Positions 33,943-42,404 of a stretch of 64,000 bases of DNA are shown here, piece by piece (the stretch's first letter is position 1; every line of letters starts with the position of its first letter). Origin of the DNA: Pseudomonas sp. UBA1879 (GTDB lineage Bacteria; Pseudomonadota; Gammaproteobacteria; Pseudomonadales; Pseudomonadaceae); contig NZ_DDHJ01000004.1 in NCBI RefSeq assembly GCF_002338065.1, positions 640,059 to 704,058 on the forward strand, in the 5' to 3' direction. A program made the position numbers and the translations under genes. The notes under the pieces were generated by a model. It saw only the letters and a program-made list of their open reading frames with translations. It did no database searches and was not told the DNA's origin.

Positions 33943-34078
33943 GTAGGAGCGTGGGTTGTCTCGCGATCTGGCGCCCAGCGGCAGCAAACCCGGCCAATGC
34001 GGCGTTATCTAACAGGAGCGAATTGCCGATTTTCACGACGACTGCGTCGCCGATCGCGGGACAAGCCACGCTCCTGCA
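33943..34078. repeat. Long REPIN between the divergent nitrate-assimilation promoters
   Basis: Arms GTAGGAGCGTGGGTTGTCTC and GGGACAAGCCACGCTCCTGC. The spacer shares blocks such as GGGTTTGCTGCCG (opposite strand) with the element at 13020-13180. Confidence 0.75.
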
Positions 34079-34215
34079 CGGTGATCGAACGGCACGCTAA
34101 CGGTGCGATTTCGCCGTCGTCGCCCCAACCTGTTGCAGCGCGCCGTGCCAGCGGTGGCGCGCTTCAAGCCGCCAACGCCAAGCCTCCATGCACCTTCAGG
34201 CAATGTCCAGGACGC

Positions 34216-34231
34216 TGGCCTGTCCCTTGCA
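34216..34231 (+). promoter_or_regulatory. Sigma-54 type promoter of the nitrate reductase gene
   Basis: TGGCCT-GTCCC-TTGCA keeps the GG and GC cores with exact 5-nt spacing; only two -24 positions deviate from TGGCAC. It lies 122 bp before the start codon and mirrors the nirB promoter. Confidence 0.7.
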
Positions 34232-34282
34232 ATGTCCCACTGCAAAGGCAATCGACGCAGGTTGCCGACCTTCACGACAAAG

Positions 34283-34333
34283 GCGCCGTGTACTCCCCGT
34301 TTTCATGACGGAGGAGGACAGGGCGCTTTTTTT
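34283..34333 (+). terminator. Intrinsic terminator in the nitrate reductase leader
   Basis: GCGCC, CTCC and CGT pair in turn with ACG, GGAG and GGCGC, followed by seven T (34327-34333), only 20 bp before the start codon. A terminator between promoter and gene implies regulated read-through, as in the nirB leader. Confidence 0.75.
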
Positions 34334-34352
34334 GGCCTCGGGAAATATATAG

Positions 34353-37300
34353 ATGGCGAGCAGCAGTGTGCGAAGTGTGTGTCCGTATTGCGGCGTCGGC
34401 TGCGGGATCGTCATGCAGGTCGAGAACAACCGGGTGATCAAGGTCAGCGGCGACAAAGACCACCCCAGCAATCACGGGCGTCTTTGTACCAAAGGCAGCA
34501 CTTGCGGCCAGGCAATTGCTGACGCAGGGAGGATGAAATCGGCATACCTGCGTCACGGGCGTCAGCATGAACCGGTACGCATCCCCATCGAGTCGGCGAT
34601 CCGCGAAACCGCCCAGCGCCTGCGAACGATCCTTGACCGCGACGGCCCAGACGCGCTGGCGTTTTATGTGTCCGGTCAACTGTCGCTGGAGGCGCAATAC
34701 CTGGCCAACAAACTGGCCAAAGGCTTCGTGCGCACGAACAACCTCGAATCCAACTCGCGGCTGTGCATGGCCAGCGCCGGCAGCGGCTACAAACTGTCGC
34801 TGGGCGCCGATGGCCCGCCCGGTTCCTACGACGACTTCGACAAGACCGACCTGTTCTTCGTGATTGGCGCGAACATGGCGGACTGTCACCCGATTCTCTT
34901 TCTGCGCATGATGGATCGGGTCAAGGCAGGGGCGACGCTGATCGTCGTCGATCCCCGGCGCAGCGCCACGGCAGATAAAGCGAACCTGTTTTTGCAGATC
35001 AAACCGGGCACCGATCTGGCGCTGCTGAACGGCCTGCTGCACCTGCTGCTGGAGAATGGCGACGTCGATGCCGACTTCATCGCGTCCTACACCCAAGGTT
35101 GGGAGGTCATGCCGGAATTTCTCGCCGAGTACACCCCGGCCCGGGTGTCCAACATCACCGGCCTGGCCGAAGCCGATATTCGTCAGGCCGCGACGATGAT
35201 CGGCCAGGCGCCGGAATGGATGAGTTGCTGGACCATGGGCCTCAACCAAAGCACCCATGGCACTTGGAACACCAACGCGCTGTGCAACCTGCACCTGGCC
35301 ACCGGCGCGATTTGTCGCCCCGGCAGCGGCCCGTTTTCCCTGACGGGGCAACCTAATGCCATGGGCGGCAGGGAAATGGGCTACATGGGGCCGGGACTTC
35401 CCGGACAGCGTTCTGTACTCGCCGAAGCCGACCGTTCCTTTATAGAAGCGCTGTGGTCGATCCCCCAGGGCAGCCTCGGCCAGACCCTCGGCGGCGGCAC
35501 CATCGACATGTTCGAGCGGATGCGCGACGGCGCGATCAAGGCCTGCTGGATCATCTGCACCAACCCGGTCGCCAGTGTCGCCAACCGCGCAACCGTGATC
35601 GAAGCGTTGCAGGCTGCCGAATTGGTCATCGCTCAGGACGCCTTCCTCGACACTGAAACCAACCGCTACGCCGATATTCTGCTGCCGGGCGCGCTGTGGG
35701 CAGAGGCCGAGGGGGTGATGATCAATTCCGAGCGCAACCTCAACCTCACGCAGAAGGCCGTCGAGCCGCCGGGCGAGGCCATGCCCGACTGGGAAATCAT
35801 CGCCCGCGTGGCCTGTGAAATGGGCTTCGCCGACGCCTTCGATTACGCCTCGGCAGAGGACGTGTTCGAGGAAATCAAGCAGGCCTGGAACCCGAAGACC
35901 GGCTACGACATTCGCGGGGCCAGCTATGCGCGCCTGCGTCAACAGCCGCTGCAATGGCCCTGTGCGCCAGATGAACTCGGCACCCGCAACCCGATCCGCT
36001 ACCGCAACGACGGCGTCAGCCAGACGTTGAAACGGGACCAACACGGCCAGCGCCCTGCCATCGTGTTCGCCACCGAGAGCGGCAAGGCTGTGTTTCTGCC
36101 GCGCCCCCACATGCCCCCCGCCGAGTTGCCCAACGACACCTTTCCGATGGTGCTCAACACAGGGCGCGTGCAGCACCAGTGGCACACGCTGACCAAGACC
36201 GGCAAGGTCGCGACGCTGAACAAACTCAACCCCGGCCCCTTCGTCGAGATTCACCCTGACGACGCTGCCGCGCTGGGTATTCGCAACCACGACGCCGTCG
36301 AGATACGTTCGGCGAGAGGGCATGCTGTGTTGCCCGCCGTGATCACCGACCGCGTGCGTCCCGGCAATTGCTTCGCGCCGTTCCATTGGAACGACGTCTA
36401 CGGCGAACACCTGGCGATCAACGCCGTGACCAGCGACGCCATTGACCCGATTTCTCAACAGCCGGAATTCAAGTACTGCGCGGTCGCCTTGAAAAAGGTC
36501 GCGCTGATCGACCATCGCTTTCTCGACCTGCCGCAGACAGAAGACGACGCAACGGAAATGGCCGACAGCGAGCCACTGCTGACTGTGCTGTGGGCCTCGC
36601 AAACCGGCAATGCCGAGACTCTGGCCAAAGGGTTCGGCGCGCGTTTGCGATCAGCCGGCATACCGGTTCAGGTCGCGGCCATGGACAGCTTTCCCGCCAG
36701 CCGCCTGGGGGGCGTGAGCAACGTCGCGCTGATCAGCAGCACCTTCGGCGACGGCGATGCCCCCGACAACGGGCAGCGCTTCTGGCAAGCGTTGAGCGCG
36801 CAATCCCAGCGTCTGGAATCGCTACGCTATGCGGTGTTGGCCTTGGGCGATCCGAGTTACGACGGTTTCTGCCAGCACGGCAGGCATCTGGATCAGCGCT
36901 TGTCGGACTTGGGTGCAACGCCGTTGGTGGGTCGAGTCGATTGTGACGGGGATTTTCAGCGTTTAGGGGAGGACTGGTTCAAGACGTTGCAACAGGCGCT
37001 CGACTTGGATCTTCCTGCTGGCAACGCGCAGGAAACGTCTCGCGATCAGCCATCCCGTGCACGTCCACATCACGCCCGGTTGGCGATCAATCGACGACTG
37101 AACGGGGAGGGCGCGTCCAAGGACACTCGCCACGTCGCGCTGACGCTCGGGGATTCGGGCATGTCGTACGAGGCAGGCGACGCCTTGGGCGTATGGCCGC
37201 GCAATTGCCCCGGGCTGGTCGATGAACTGCTCGACCTCACAGGGCTCAGGGGCGAGCAGGCGGTACACGTCGCCAAGGCCGGGGACGTCTCCCTGCGACA

Positions 37301-38153
37301 GGCGCTGACCGAACACCTGGAAATCGCGCGTCCTACATCAGAAGTCTTGAGCTTCATCGCCGAACGCACTGGTAGTCAGGCCCTGAAAGTCCTGCTCGGT
37401 GAATCACTGCGGGGCGAGCTGAAAAGCTGGTTGTGGGGTCGACAACTCGCCGATGTGCTGCGGGAGTTTCCGCTCCGGTGTTCGGCTCAAGAATGGCTGG
37501 AAACACTCAAACCCCTGCAACCGCGCCTGTATTCCATCGCCTCCAGTTCAAAAGCTCATCCCGACGAGGTTCATCTGACGGTGTCGGCCGTTCGGTATGG
37601 TCAGCGCAAAGGGGTGTCTTCGACCTTTCTCGCGGACCGCGCGGACCACTGCGAGGTGCCCGTTTTCCTGCAACCGACGCAGCACTTTCGACCACCCGCC
37701 GATGGCGATGTGCCGATGATCATGATCGGACCGGGCACTGGCGTGGCGCCATTCCGCGCGTTTCTCCAGGAACGGCAGGCGCGGGGCGATCGCGGGGCCA
37801 ACTGGCTGTTCTTCGGCGAGCAGCACGCCGCAACCGATTTCTACTACCGCGATGAGTTCGAAGGCCTGCAGAAGAGTGGGCTGCTGACGCAACTGAGCCT
37901 GGCGTTTTCCCGCGATCAACGGGAAAAAATCTACGTCCAGCATCGCATCCGTCAACAAGGCGCAGAGCTGTGGCGCTGGTTGCAGGAGGGCGCGCAGCTC
38001 TACATCTGTGGTGACGCCACGCACATGGCCAAAGATGTCGACCAGGCCCTGCGCGATGTCATCGCCGAGCAGAGCGGTGTGAGCGAGGAGCGGGCCAGCG
38101 AGTATTTGCGGGAAATGGCCGGGCAAAAACGCTACGTGCGTGATGTTTACTGA
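34353..38153 (+). CDS. Fused assimilatory nitrate reductase / CysJ-like flavoprotein
   Basis: 1266 aa, two enzymes in one chain. Residues about 1-720 are a molybdopterin oxidoreductase: [4Fe-4S] motif CPYCGVGCG with the fourth Cys in RLCTKGSTC, then SNSRLCMASAG and the C-terminal bis-MGD cap (NTGRVQHQWHTLTKTGKV). From about 735 comes a flavodoxin (VLWASQTGNAETLAKGF), then an FAD domain with RLYSIASS, and an NADPH domain (GPGTGVAPFRAFLQER, FGEQH). Electrons can flow NADPH to FAD, FMN, [4Fe-4S] and Mo within one polypeptide, making a separate reductase unnecessary. It is divergent from nirBD and carries its own attenuated leader. Confidence 0.92.
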   Translation: MASSSVRSVCPYCGVGCGIVMQVENNRVIKVSGDKDHPSNHGRLCTKGSTCGQAIADAGRMKSAYLRHGRQHEPVRIPIESAIRETAQRLRTILDRDGPDALAFYVSGQLSLEAQYLANKLAKGFVRTNNLESNSRLCMASAGSGYKLSLGADGPPGSYDDFDKTDLFFVIGANMADCHPILFLRMMDRVKAGATLIVVDPRRSATADKANLFLQIKPGTDLALLNGLLHLLLENGDVDADFIASYTQGWEVMPEFLAEYTPARVSNITGLAEADIRQAATMIGQAPEWMSCWTMGLNQSTHGTWNTNALCNLHLATGAICRPGSGPFSLTGQPNAMGGREMGYMGPGLPGQRSVLAEADRSFIEALWSIPQGSLGQTLGGGTIDMFERMRDGAIKACWIICTNPVASVANRATVIEALQAAELVIAQDAFLDTETNRYADILLPGALWAEAEGVMINSERNLNLTQKAVEPPGEAMPDWEIIARVACEMGFADAFDYASAEDVFEEIKQAWNPKTGYDIRGASYARLRQQPLQWPCAPDELGTRNPIRYRNDGVSQTLKRDQHGQRPAIVFATESGKAVFLPRPHMPPAELPNDTFPMVLNTGRVQHQWHTLTKTGKVATLNKLNPGPFVEIHPDDAAALGIRNHDAVEIRSARGHAVLPAVITDRVRPGNCFAPFHWNDVYGEHLAINAVTSDAIDPISQQPEFKYCAVALKKVALIDHRFLDLPQTEDDATEMADSEPLLTVLWASQTGNAETLAKGFGARLRSAGIPVQVAAMDSFPASRLGGVSNVALISSTFGDGDAPDNGQRFWQALSAQSQRLESLRYAVLALGDPSYDGFCQHGRHLDQRLSDLGATPLVGRVDCDGDFQRLGEDWFKTLQQALDLDLPAGNAQETSRDQPSRARPHHARLAINRRLNGEGASKDTRHVALTLGDSGMSYEAGDALGVWPRNCPGLVDELLDLTGLRGEQAVHVAKAGDVSLRQALTEHLEIARPTSEVLSFIAERTGSQALKVLLGESLRGELKSWLWGRQLADVLREFPLRCSAQEWLETLKPLQPRLYSIASSSKAHPDEVHLTVSAVRYGQRKGVSSTFLADRADHCEVPVFLQPTQHFRPPADGDVPMIMIGPGTGVAPFRAFLQERQARGDRGANWLFFGEQHAATDFYYRDEFEGLQKSGLLTQLSLAFSRDQREKIYVQHRIRQQGAELWRWLQEGAQLYICGDATHMAKDVDQALRDVIAEQSGVSEERASEYLREMAGQKRYVRDVY

Positions 38154-38191
38154 GGGTTCTATTAGATCGTGTCGGCAACCGTTCTACCGCC

Positions 38192-38216
38192 TTCGTCAGC
38201 AAGCCGGCTCCCACAG
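38192..38216. repeat. Solitary REP half-site
   Basis: Only the right arm (TCAGCAAGCCGGCTCCCACAG) of a REPIN remains. The surrounding gap 38154-38505 otherwise holds a perfect 9-bp inverted repeat GTTTTCTCG (38360-38368) and CGAGAAAAC (38375-38383) upstream of the FKBP gene, and nothing else recognised. Confidence 0.6.
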
Positions 38217-38505
38217 ATCTGGGTCGTGGCTGAATGGGGCGGCATGTCAGGGATAGCGCACGAGAGCTGTGTCGGCTGTGTGAGAGGCGGGGCAGCCCGC
38301 GCGGGCACAGGTCAAGCAAGTACGCTCATCCCGAGGGCCGCCTGAACCCGAACTGAACCGTTTTCTCGATAGAACGAGAAAACCTTTGGATACCTGAACT
38401 TATCTGCCTTTTCCCCCTCTCATGCCGGTAGCCATTGATCGCGGCGGCCTGATAAGCTCGCGGCTTTACTCGTTTGCCCTATTGGCGCATGAACAAGGAA
38501 ACAGG

Positions 38506-39294
38506 ATGAAACAGCATCGGTTGGCAGCGGCGATTGCCCTGGTCGGTCTGGTACTCGCGGGCTGCGATAAGCAAGCCAGCACCGTTGAGCTGAAAACCCC
38601 GGCACAGAAAGCGTCTTACGGCATCGGCTTGAACATGGGCAAGAGCCTGGCTCAAGAGGGCATGGACGATCTGGATTCCAAAGCCGTCGCGCTGGGTATC
38701 GAAGATGCCGTCGGCAAGAAAGAGCAGAAACTGAAAGACGAAGAGTTGGTTGCAGCCTTCGGCGAACTGCAAAAGCGCGCTGAAGAGCGCATGGCCAAGA
38801 TGAGCGAAGAGTCGGCCGCCGCTGGCAAGAAATTCCTCGAAGAAAACGGCAAGCGCAAGGAAGTGACCACCACCGCTTCCGGCCTGCAGTACGAAATCAT
38901 CAAGAAAGCCGACGGCCCTGTGCCGAAGCCCACTGACGTCGTGACCGTTCACTACGAAGGCAAGCTGACTGACGGCAAAGTGTTCGACAGCTCCGTCGAG
39001 CGCGGCAGCCCGATCGATCTGCCGGTCAGCGGTGTGATTCCGGGTTGGGTCGAGGGCCTGCAACTGATGCACGTCGGCGAGAAGATCAAGCTCTATATTC
39101 CGAGCGATCTGGCGTACGGCGCACAAAGCCCGAGCCCGATGATCCCGGCCAACTCGGTTCTGGTCTTCGACCTGGAACTGCTGGGCATCAAGGATCCCGC
39201 TGCCGCAGGCAACGATGCTGCAGGTGCTGGCGCGGACGAAGAGGAAGAAGGCGCACCGGCTGCCGAACCGGCCAAGCCTGCTGCCAAGCCGTAA
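38506..39294 (+). CDS. FKBP-type peptidyl-prolyl isomerase, lipoprotein
   Basis: 262 aa from ATG 38506 (MKQHRLAAAIALVGLVLAGC). The lipobox LAGC predicts lipidation at Cys20. An N-terminal FKBP dimerisation domain (about 28-125) leads through a helix to the catalytic FKBP_C domain (about 140-228: VTVHYEGKLTDGKVFDSSVERG, GWVEGLQLM, IPSDLAYGAQSP). A disordered Ala/Glu/Pro tail ends the protein. It folds periplasmic or membrane-attached proteins, much like FkpA/Mip. Confidence 0.93.
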   Translation: MKQHRLAAAIALVGLVLAGCDKQASTVELKTPAQKASYGIGLNMGKSLAQEGMDDLDSKAVALGIEDAVGKKEQKLKDEELVAAFGELQKRAEERMAKMSEESAAAGKKFLEENGKRKEVTTTASGLQYEIIKKADGPVPKPTDVVTVHYEGKLTDGKVFDSSVERGSPIDLPVSGVIPGWVEGLQLMHVGEKIKLYIPSDLAYGAQSPSPMIPANSVLVFDLELLGIKDPAAAGNDAAGAGADEEEEGAPAAEPAKPAAKP

Positions 39295-39322
39295 TCGCCT
39301 TACCGATTGCCGCATGAATAGA

Positions 39323-39352
39323 AATGCCCCGTCTCGACGGGGCATTTTCGTT
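39323..39352 (+). terminator. Rho-independent terminator after the FKBP gene
   Basis: AATGCCCCGTC TCGACGGGGCATT stem-loop followed by TTCGTTTT, 29 bp after the stop codon. Confidence 0.88.
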
Positions 39353-39584
39353 TTCGTCCCAAAAAGATCGAACGGGGTATGTCGGCGACAGTCCCAATAG
39401 CGGTGGCAGACGGAGCAATGTCGAGATTTCTGAGAGAGCAGTCAGGTTTTCACATGTGTTGGCTAGCGTTGGACTGGCCTCAAGTCAACGCATTTTTGCG
39501 TTTAATGATGTGAGTAAAAAACGCGCTATTTGACCCAGGCCCCGGTAAAACGGGCGTTCCAGCCTGGCTAAGCGGCTCTGTTCA

Positions 39585-39617
39585 CAAGGTTATCCACAAT
39601 TTGTGTGGATAACCTTG
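39585..39617. repeat. Perfect 14-bp palindrome carrying two opposed DnaA boxes
   Basis: CAAGGTTATCCACA and TGTGGATAACCTTG flank ATTTG. Each arm contains TTATCCACA, a perfect DnaA box (39590-39598 and, inverted, 39604-39612). It lies in the 411-bp gap 39295-39705, which otherwise holds only the terminator above and no supported gene. Confidence 0.8.
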
Positions 39618-39705
39618 CAGAGGGGCCAGCGGCCTGTGCGGGTAGGCAGTTCCATCGAAGGCAATGGGCGATGAGCCGATTTTTATCGATATCGTTGGAG
39701 TGAAT

Positions 39706-40155
39706 ATGAAAGCACCCTGGAGTTTCATTCGTTACCTGCCGATGGCCAAGCGCCTGATGGCGGCAGGTCGTTTGCCTGCTTTGCTCTTTGCGGTGGCGGG
39801 CAAGGCTGCCAGCGAAGGCAATCGATTGGGCAAGCTCAAAGACGATCTTAAACTGTTGCAGGCCCTGTGCCTGGCGTACTGGCGTGGCGAGTACCGGGCC
39901 ATCAGCGGTAAAGCGATTTTGTCCGTGGTGGCCGGGTTGATGTATTTCCTTAGTCCGCTGGATGCGATCCCAGACTGGATTCCGGGGCTGGGCATGCTCG
40001 ATGACATTGCCGTACTGGCGTGGGTCATGAAGCACCTTGAAGCGGAACTCAGCGCTTTTCGGGCATGGCGTGAGCGGCAAGCCCCGGAAAAGCTCGCGGT
40101 GGTGGAACGTTTACCGTCCACGCCAAAGATCCTTGAGCATGAAAAGAAAGATTGA
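39706..40155 (+). CDS. YkvA/DUF1232 family membrane protein
   Basis: 149 aa from ATG 39706 with TTGGAG 6 bp upstream. The DUF1232 core YFLSPLDAIPDWIPGLGMLDDIAVLAWV is at about residues 84-112. Such short proteins are widespread and of unknown role. The N-terminal basic, helical stretch and charged C-terminus are cytosolic. It stands alone after the DnaA-box palindrome. Confidence 0.87.
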   Translation: MKAPWSFIRYLPMAKRLMAAGRLPALLFAVAGKAASEGNRLGKLKDDLKLLQALCLAYWRGEYRAISGKAILSVVAGLMYFLSPLDAIPDWIPGLGMLDDIAVLAWVMKHLEAELSAFRAWRERQAPEKLAVVERLPSTPKILEHEKKD

Positions 40156-40310
40156 ACGGGCGCCTACCCCTCGCCCGCGTTTTCAAACGCCGCCCCTCAG
40201 CAGACTCTGTTGATCTCCCATACGCCCTTGTGCCTCATCCGCTGGTAAGATGCCGCCATTGCAGAGAAAAAGACTACAAGTAGCAGCTATTCGTCTTACA
40301 GGGGGTGGTG

Positions 40311-40658
40311 ATGGATCTTCAGGTTATCTCACGCGACGGAGAGCCCGAATACGCGGTGCTGCCATGGGCGCAGTATCAAGCGCTGTTGAAGGCAGCGGGG
40401 GTGTCCCGTACGTCAGCGGGAGCGCCGTCCTCTCAGCCTGCCACGTCCACCGCCGCCGCGTCCGATCTGCCATCCCTTGATCAGCTGCGGACGTTGCGCC
40501 TAGCCAAGGGCATTGAACGGGACACACTGGCGCGAGCGGTGGGCATCAGCCCTTCCTACCTCGAAGCTATTGAAAGCGGAACTCGCCAGCCTGATGCGGC
40601 AATCCAGCGGAGTCTGGCATGGGAGTTGGGTGTGCCGGGCTGGCGAGGTGAAGCATGA
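40311..40658 (+). CDS. XRE-family helix-turn-helix protein
   Basis: 115 aa. Tandem GTG GTG ATG start codons lie at 40305, 40308 and 40311; the ATG is used here. The N-terminal 30 residues (VISRDGEPEYAVLPWAQYQALLKAAG) resemble the antitoxin or Phd-like stubs that precede some XRE domains. A low-complexity Ser/Thr/Ala linker then leads to the XRE domain (LRLAKGIERDTLARAVGISPSYLEAIESGTRQP). Its stop overlaps the next gene by ATGA, so the two are coupled. Confidence 0.85.
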   Translation: MDLQVISRDGEPEYAVLPWAQYQALLKAAGVSRTSAGAPSSQPATSTAAASDLPSLDQLRTLRLAKGIERDTLARAVGISPSYLEAIESGTRQPDAAIQRSLAWELGVPGWRGEA

Positions 40659-41029
40659 GCGTGCGCATCAGTCGTCAGCATTGGGACGCGCTGTTGAATG
40701 AGCTTGACCTCGCGCGCCGCCAGCGTCATCTGGTCACTTATCGCGCGTTGCTCGAACGCCTGCAGTTGCCAACCCCGGCAATGCAGACCCTGACCGCAGC
40801 CCTCGAACACCTTGCTGCCATCGACGCTCGCGCCGAACAGCCGTTGCGCAGCTCGCTGGTCATCAGCCAGGGTGCCAGTCGTTTGCCGCGTACCGGCTTC
40901 TTTGAATGTGCCGAACGCCTCGGCCGTTTCACCGGCCCCTCCGACGGCGTCGCTGCCGCTTCCTGGCACGCCGCCGAAATCGTGCGCGTGTTTGAGTTCG
41001 ACTATGCGCAGGCGGTCAAGCCGGAGTAG
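40655..41029 (+). CDS. Conserved hypothetical protein coupled to the XRE gene
   Basis: 124 aa, no family recognised with confidence. The first 60 residues are helical and basic (ISRQHWDALLNELDLARRQRHLVTYRALLERL); the remainder is mixed with RTGFFECAERLGRFTGP. It starts inside the stop of the XRE gene. Together they resemble a small regulatory pair, but toxin or antitoxin activity is not shown by any motif. Confidence 0.65.
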   Translation: MSVRISRQHWDALLNELDLARRQRHLVTYRALLERLQLPTPAMQTLTAALEHLAAIDARAEQPLRSSLVISQGASRLPRTGFFECAERLGRFTGPSDGVAAASWHAAEIVRVFEFDYAQAVKPE

Positions 41030-41089
41030 ATCGTCGCGGCCTGGCAGGCTTGCCGTCGCCCGTGAACCTGCCCTCATCACATGCAAGGG

Positions 41090-42094
41090 TCACTCCTGAG
41101 CGGGTTGGCGAGGCGTTTTCGCAGGCAGGCGAAGGTCCGACAAGGCGTGGCGATGGACGACGCCGATGGGACGGTGTCGCACGTCGACGATGGCCAAGGC
41201 CTGCAGGCTGCCATGGCGTCGAAAGAGCTCCAGTACGTCGACCAGCGGCGTGGATTCAGACACCACGGGCTGGGTGTTCATGAGCAAAGCAAGGTCGCCC
41301 ACCACTTCGCAGAAACCTCCTGCGCTCGGATCCAGCATCGGCAAGAGTGCGCGAGCGTCGCGCGGCGGGTGTTCTTGAGGGCGGCACAGCAGATAACCCT
41401 GCACCAACTCCACACCCATGTCGATCAGCACCGCCAGTTCTTCCTGCAACTCAATCCCTTCTGCGATCACCACGGCGCGCGAGGCCTTGGCCATTTGCAG
41501 CATCGAGCCGACGAATTCGCGCTTCACCGCGTCTTCATGGATGCCGTCGATGAAATGGCGGTCGATCTTCACGTAATCCGGGCGCAGTTCAGACCACAGC
41601 CGCAGGCTGGAATAGCCTGCGCCCAAGTCGTCCAGCGCAATCGAAAAACCCATGTCACGGTAGTGATACAACGCGTTGTAGAGCAGGCCGAAATCGTCGG
41701 TTGGGGTTTGTTCGGTGAGTTCGATGACCACTTGGCTCGGCGGAATGCCGTAGCGCTGCAACAGCTGCAATGTGCGTCCCGGCGGGTGCGAGGGCTCCAA
41801 AAGCGATTCGGGCGAGATGTTGAGAAAGAGTTTGCCTTCCAGCTTCTGTTCGCTGAAACGCCGACACGCGGATTCGCGACAGGCCAGCTCCAGTTCGCTC
41901 AGGCGACCGGTCTGACGCGCAACGGCGAACAGGCTGATAGGGGAGTGCAAGGCGCTGTTGGACGGACCGCGGGTGAGGGCTTCGTAGCCGAGGATGTGGC
42001 GATCTGACAGCGACACAATCGGCTGGAACAGGCTGTGCAGGTCGCGGTGAGTCAAAATCGCACTCAAGGCGCTCAGCTGTTCGGTCACGGTCAT
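41090..42094 (-). CDS. EAL-domain c-di-GMP phosphodiesterase, C-terminally short
   Basis: 334 aa. The EAL domain (about 12-245) keeps its catalytic set: GYEALTRG, LNISPES, VIELTEQ, ALDDLGAGYSSL, YVKIDRHFI, AEGIE and VQGY. After it only the first part of a CBS region remains (VVSESTPLVDVLELFRRHGSLQALAIVD), then LPAKTPRQPAQE and the stop. The Pseudomonas orthologue beside prc is known as a longer EAL-CBS-GGDEF protein (PA3258 in P. aeruginosa), so the GGDEF part seems lost here. Hydrolysis of c-di-GMP should be intact. Confidence 0.88.
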   Translation of the reverse strand: MTVTEQLSALSAILTHRDLHSLFQPIVSLSDRHILGYEALTRGPSNSALHSPISLFAVARQTGRLSELELACRESACRRFSEQKLEGKLFLNISPESLLEPSHPPGRTLQLLQRYGIPPSQVVIELTEQTPTDDFGLLYNALYHYRDMGFSIALDDLGAGYSSLRLWSELRPDYVKIDRHFIDGIHEDAVKREFVGSMLQMAKASRAVVIAEGIELQEELAVLIDMGVELVQGYLLCRPQEHPPRDARALLPMLDPSAGGFCEVVGDLALLMNTQPVVSESTPLVDVLELFRRHGSLQALAIVDVRHRPIGVVHRHALSDLRLPAKTPRQPAQE

Positions 42095-42266
42095 GGCAAT
42101 CTCGGGGCAAGAAAAAGGGGCTCGACGCCTGGCGCCGAGCCCCGTATTTCACGACAGGTGCATGACTGTTTGATGACGCTTTGCCACCACGCCGTCAGGT
42201 TTCACGAGAGAGATGTGAATCCTGTAGCAGTCTGGCGGCAGGGCCTCATGGCTGGACGCCGTGCAA

Positions 42267-42353
42267 TTGGGAGCCGGCTTGCTGGCGAATCCGTTATGTC
42301 AGTTGGCGCATCTACAACTGATCCAACGCTTTCGCCAGCAAGCCGGCTCCCAC
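42267..42353. repeat. REPIN
   Basis: Arms TTGGGAGCCGGCTTGCTGGC and GCCAGCAAGCCGGCTCCCAC. It occupies the 310-bp gap between the prc-like gene end and the EAL gene start, which also must hold the EAL promoter. Confidence 0.85.
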
Positions 42354-42404
42354 AGGGGCGCGGGGGTGACCAGGCCAGAAACGAGGCCGCACCGCACCAC
42401 CGAC

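Noticed and set aside
34272..36602. A 776-codon open frame antisense to the nitrate reductase fusion
   Set aside because: Antisense shadow; it also runs through the leader terminator and promoter.
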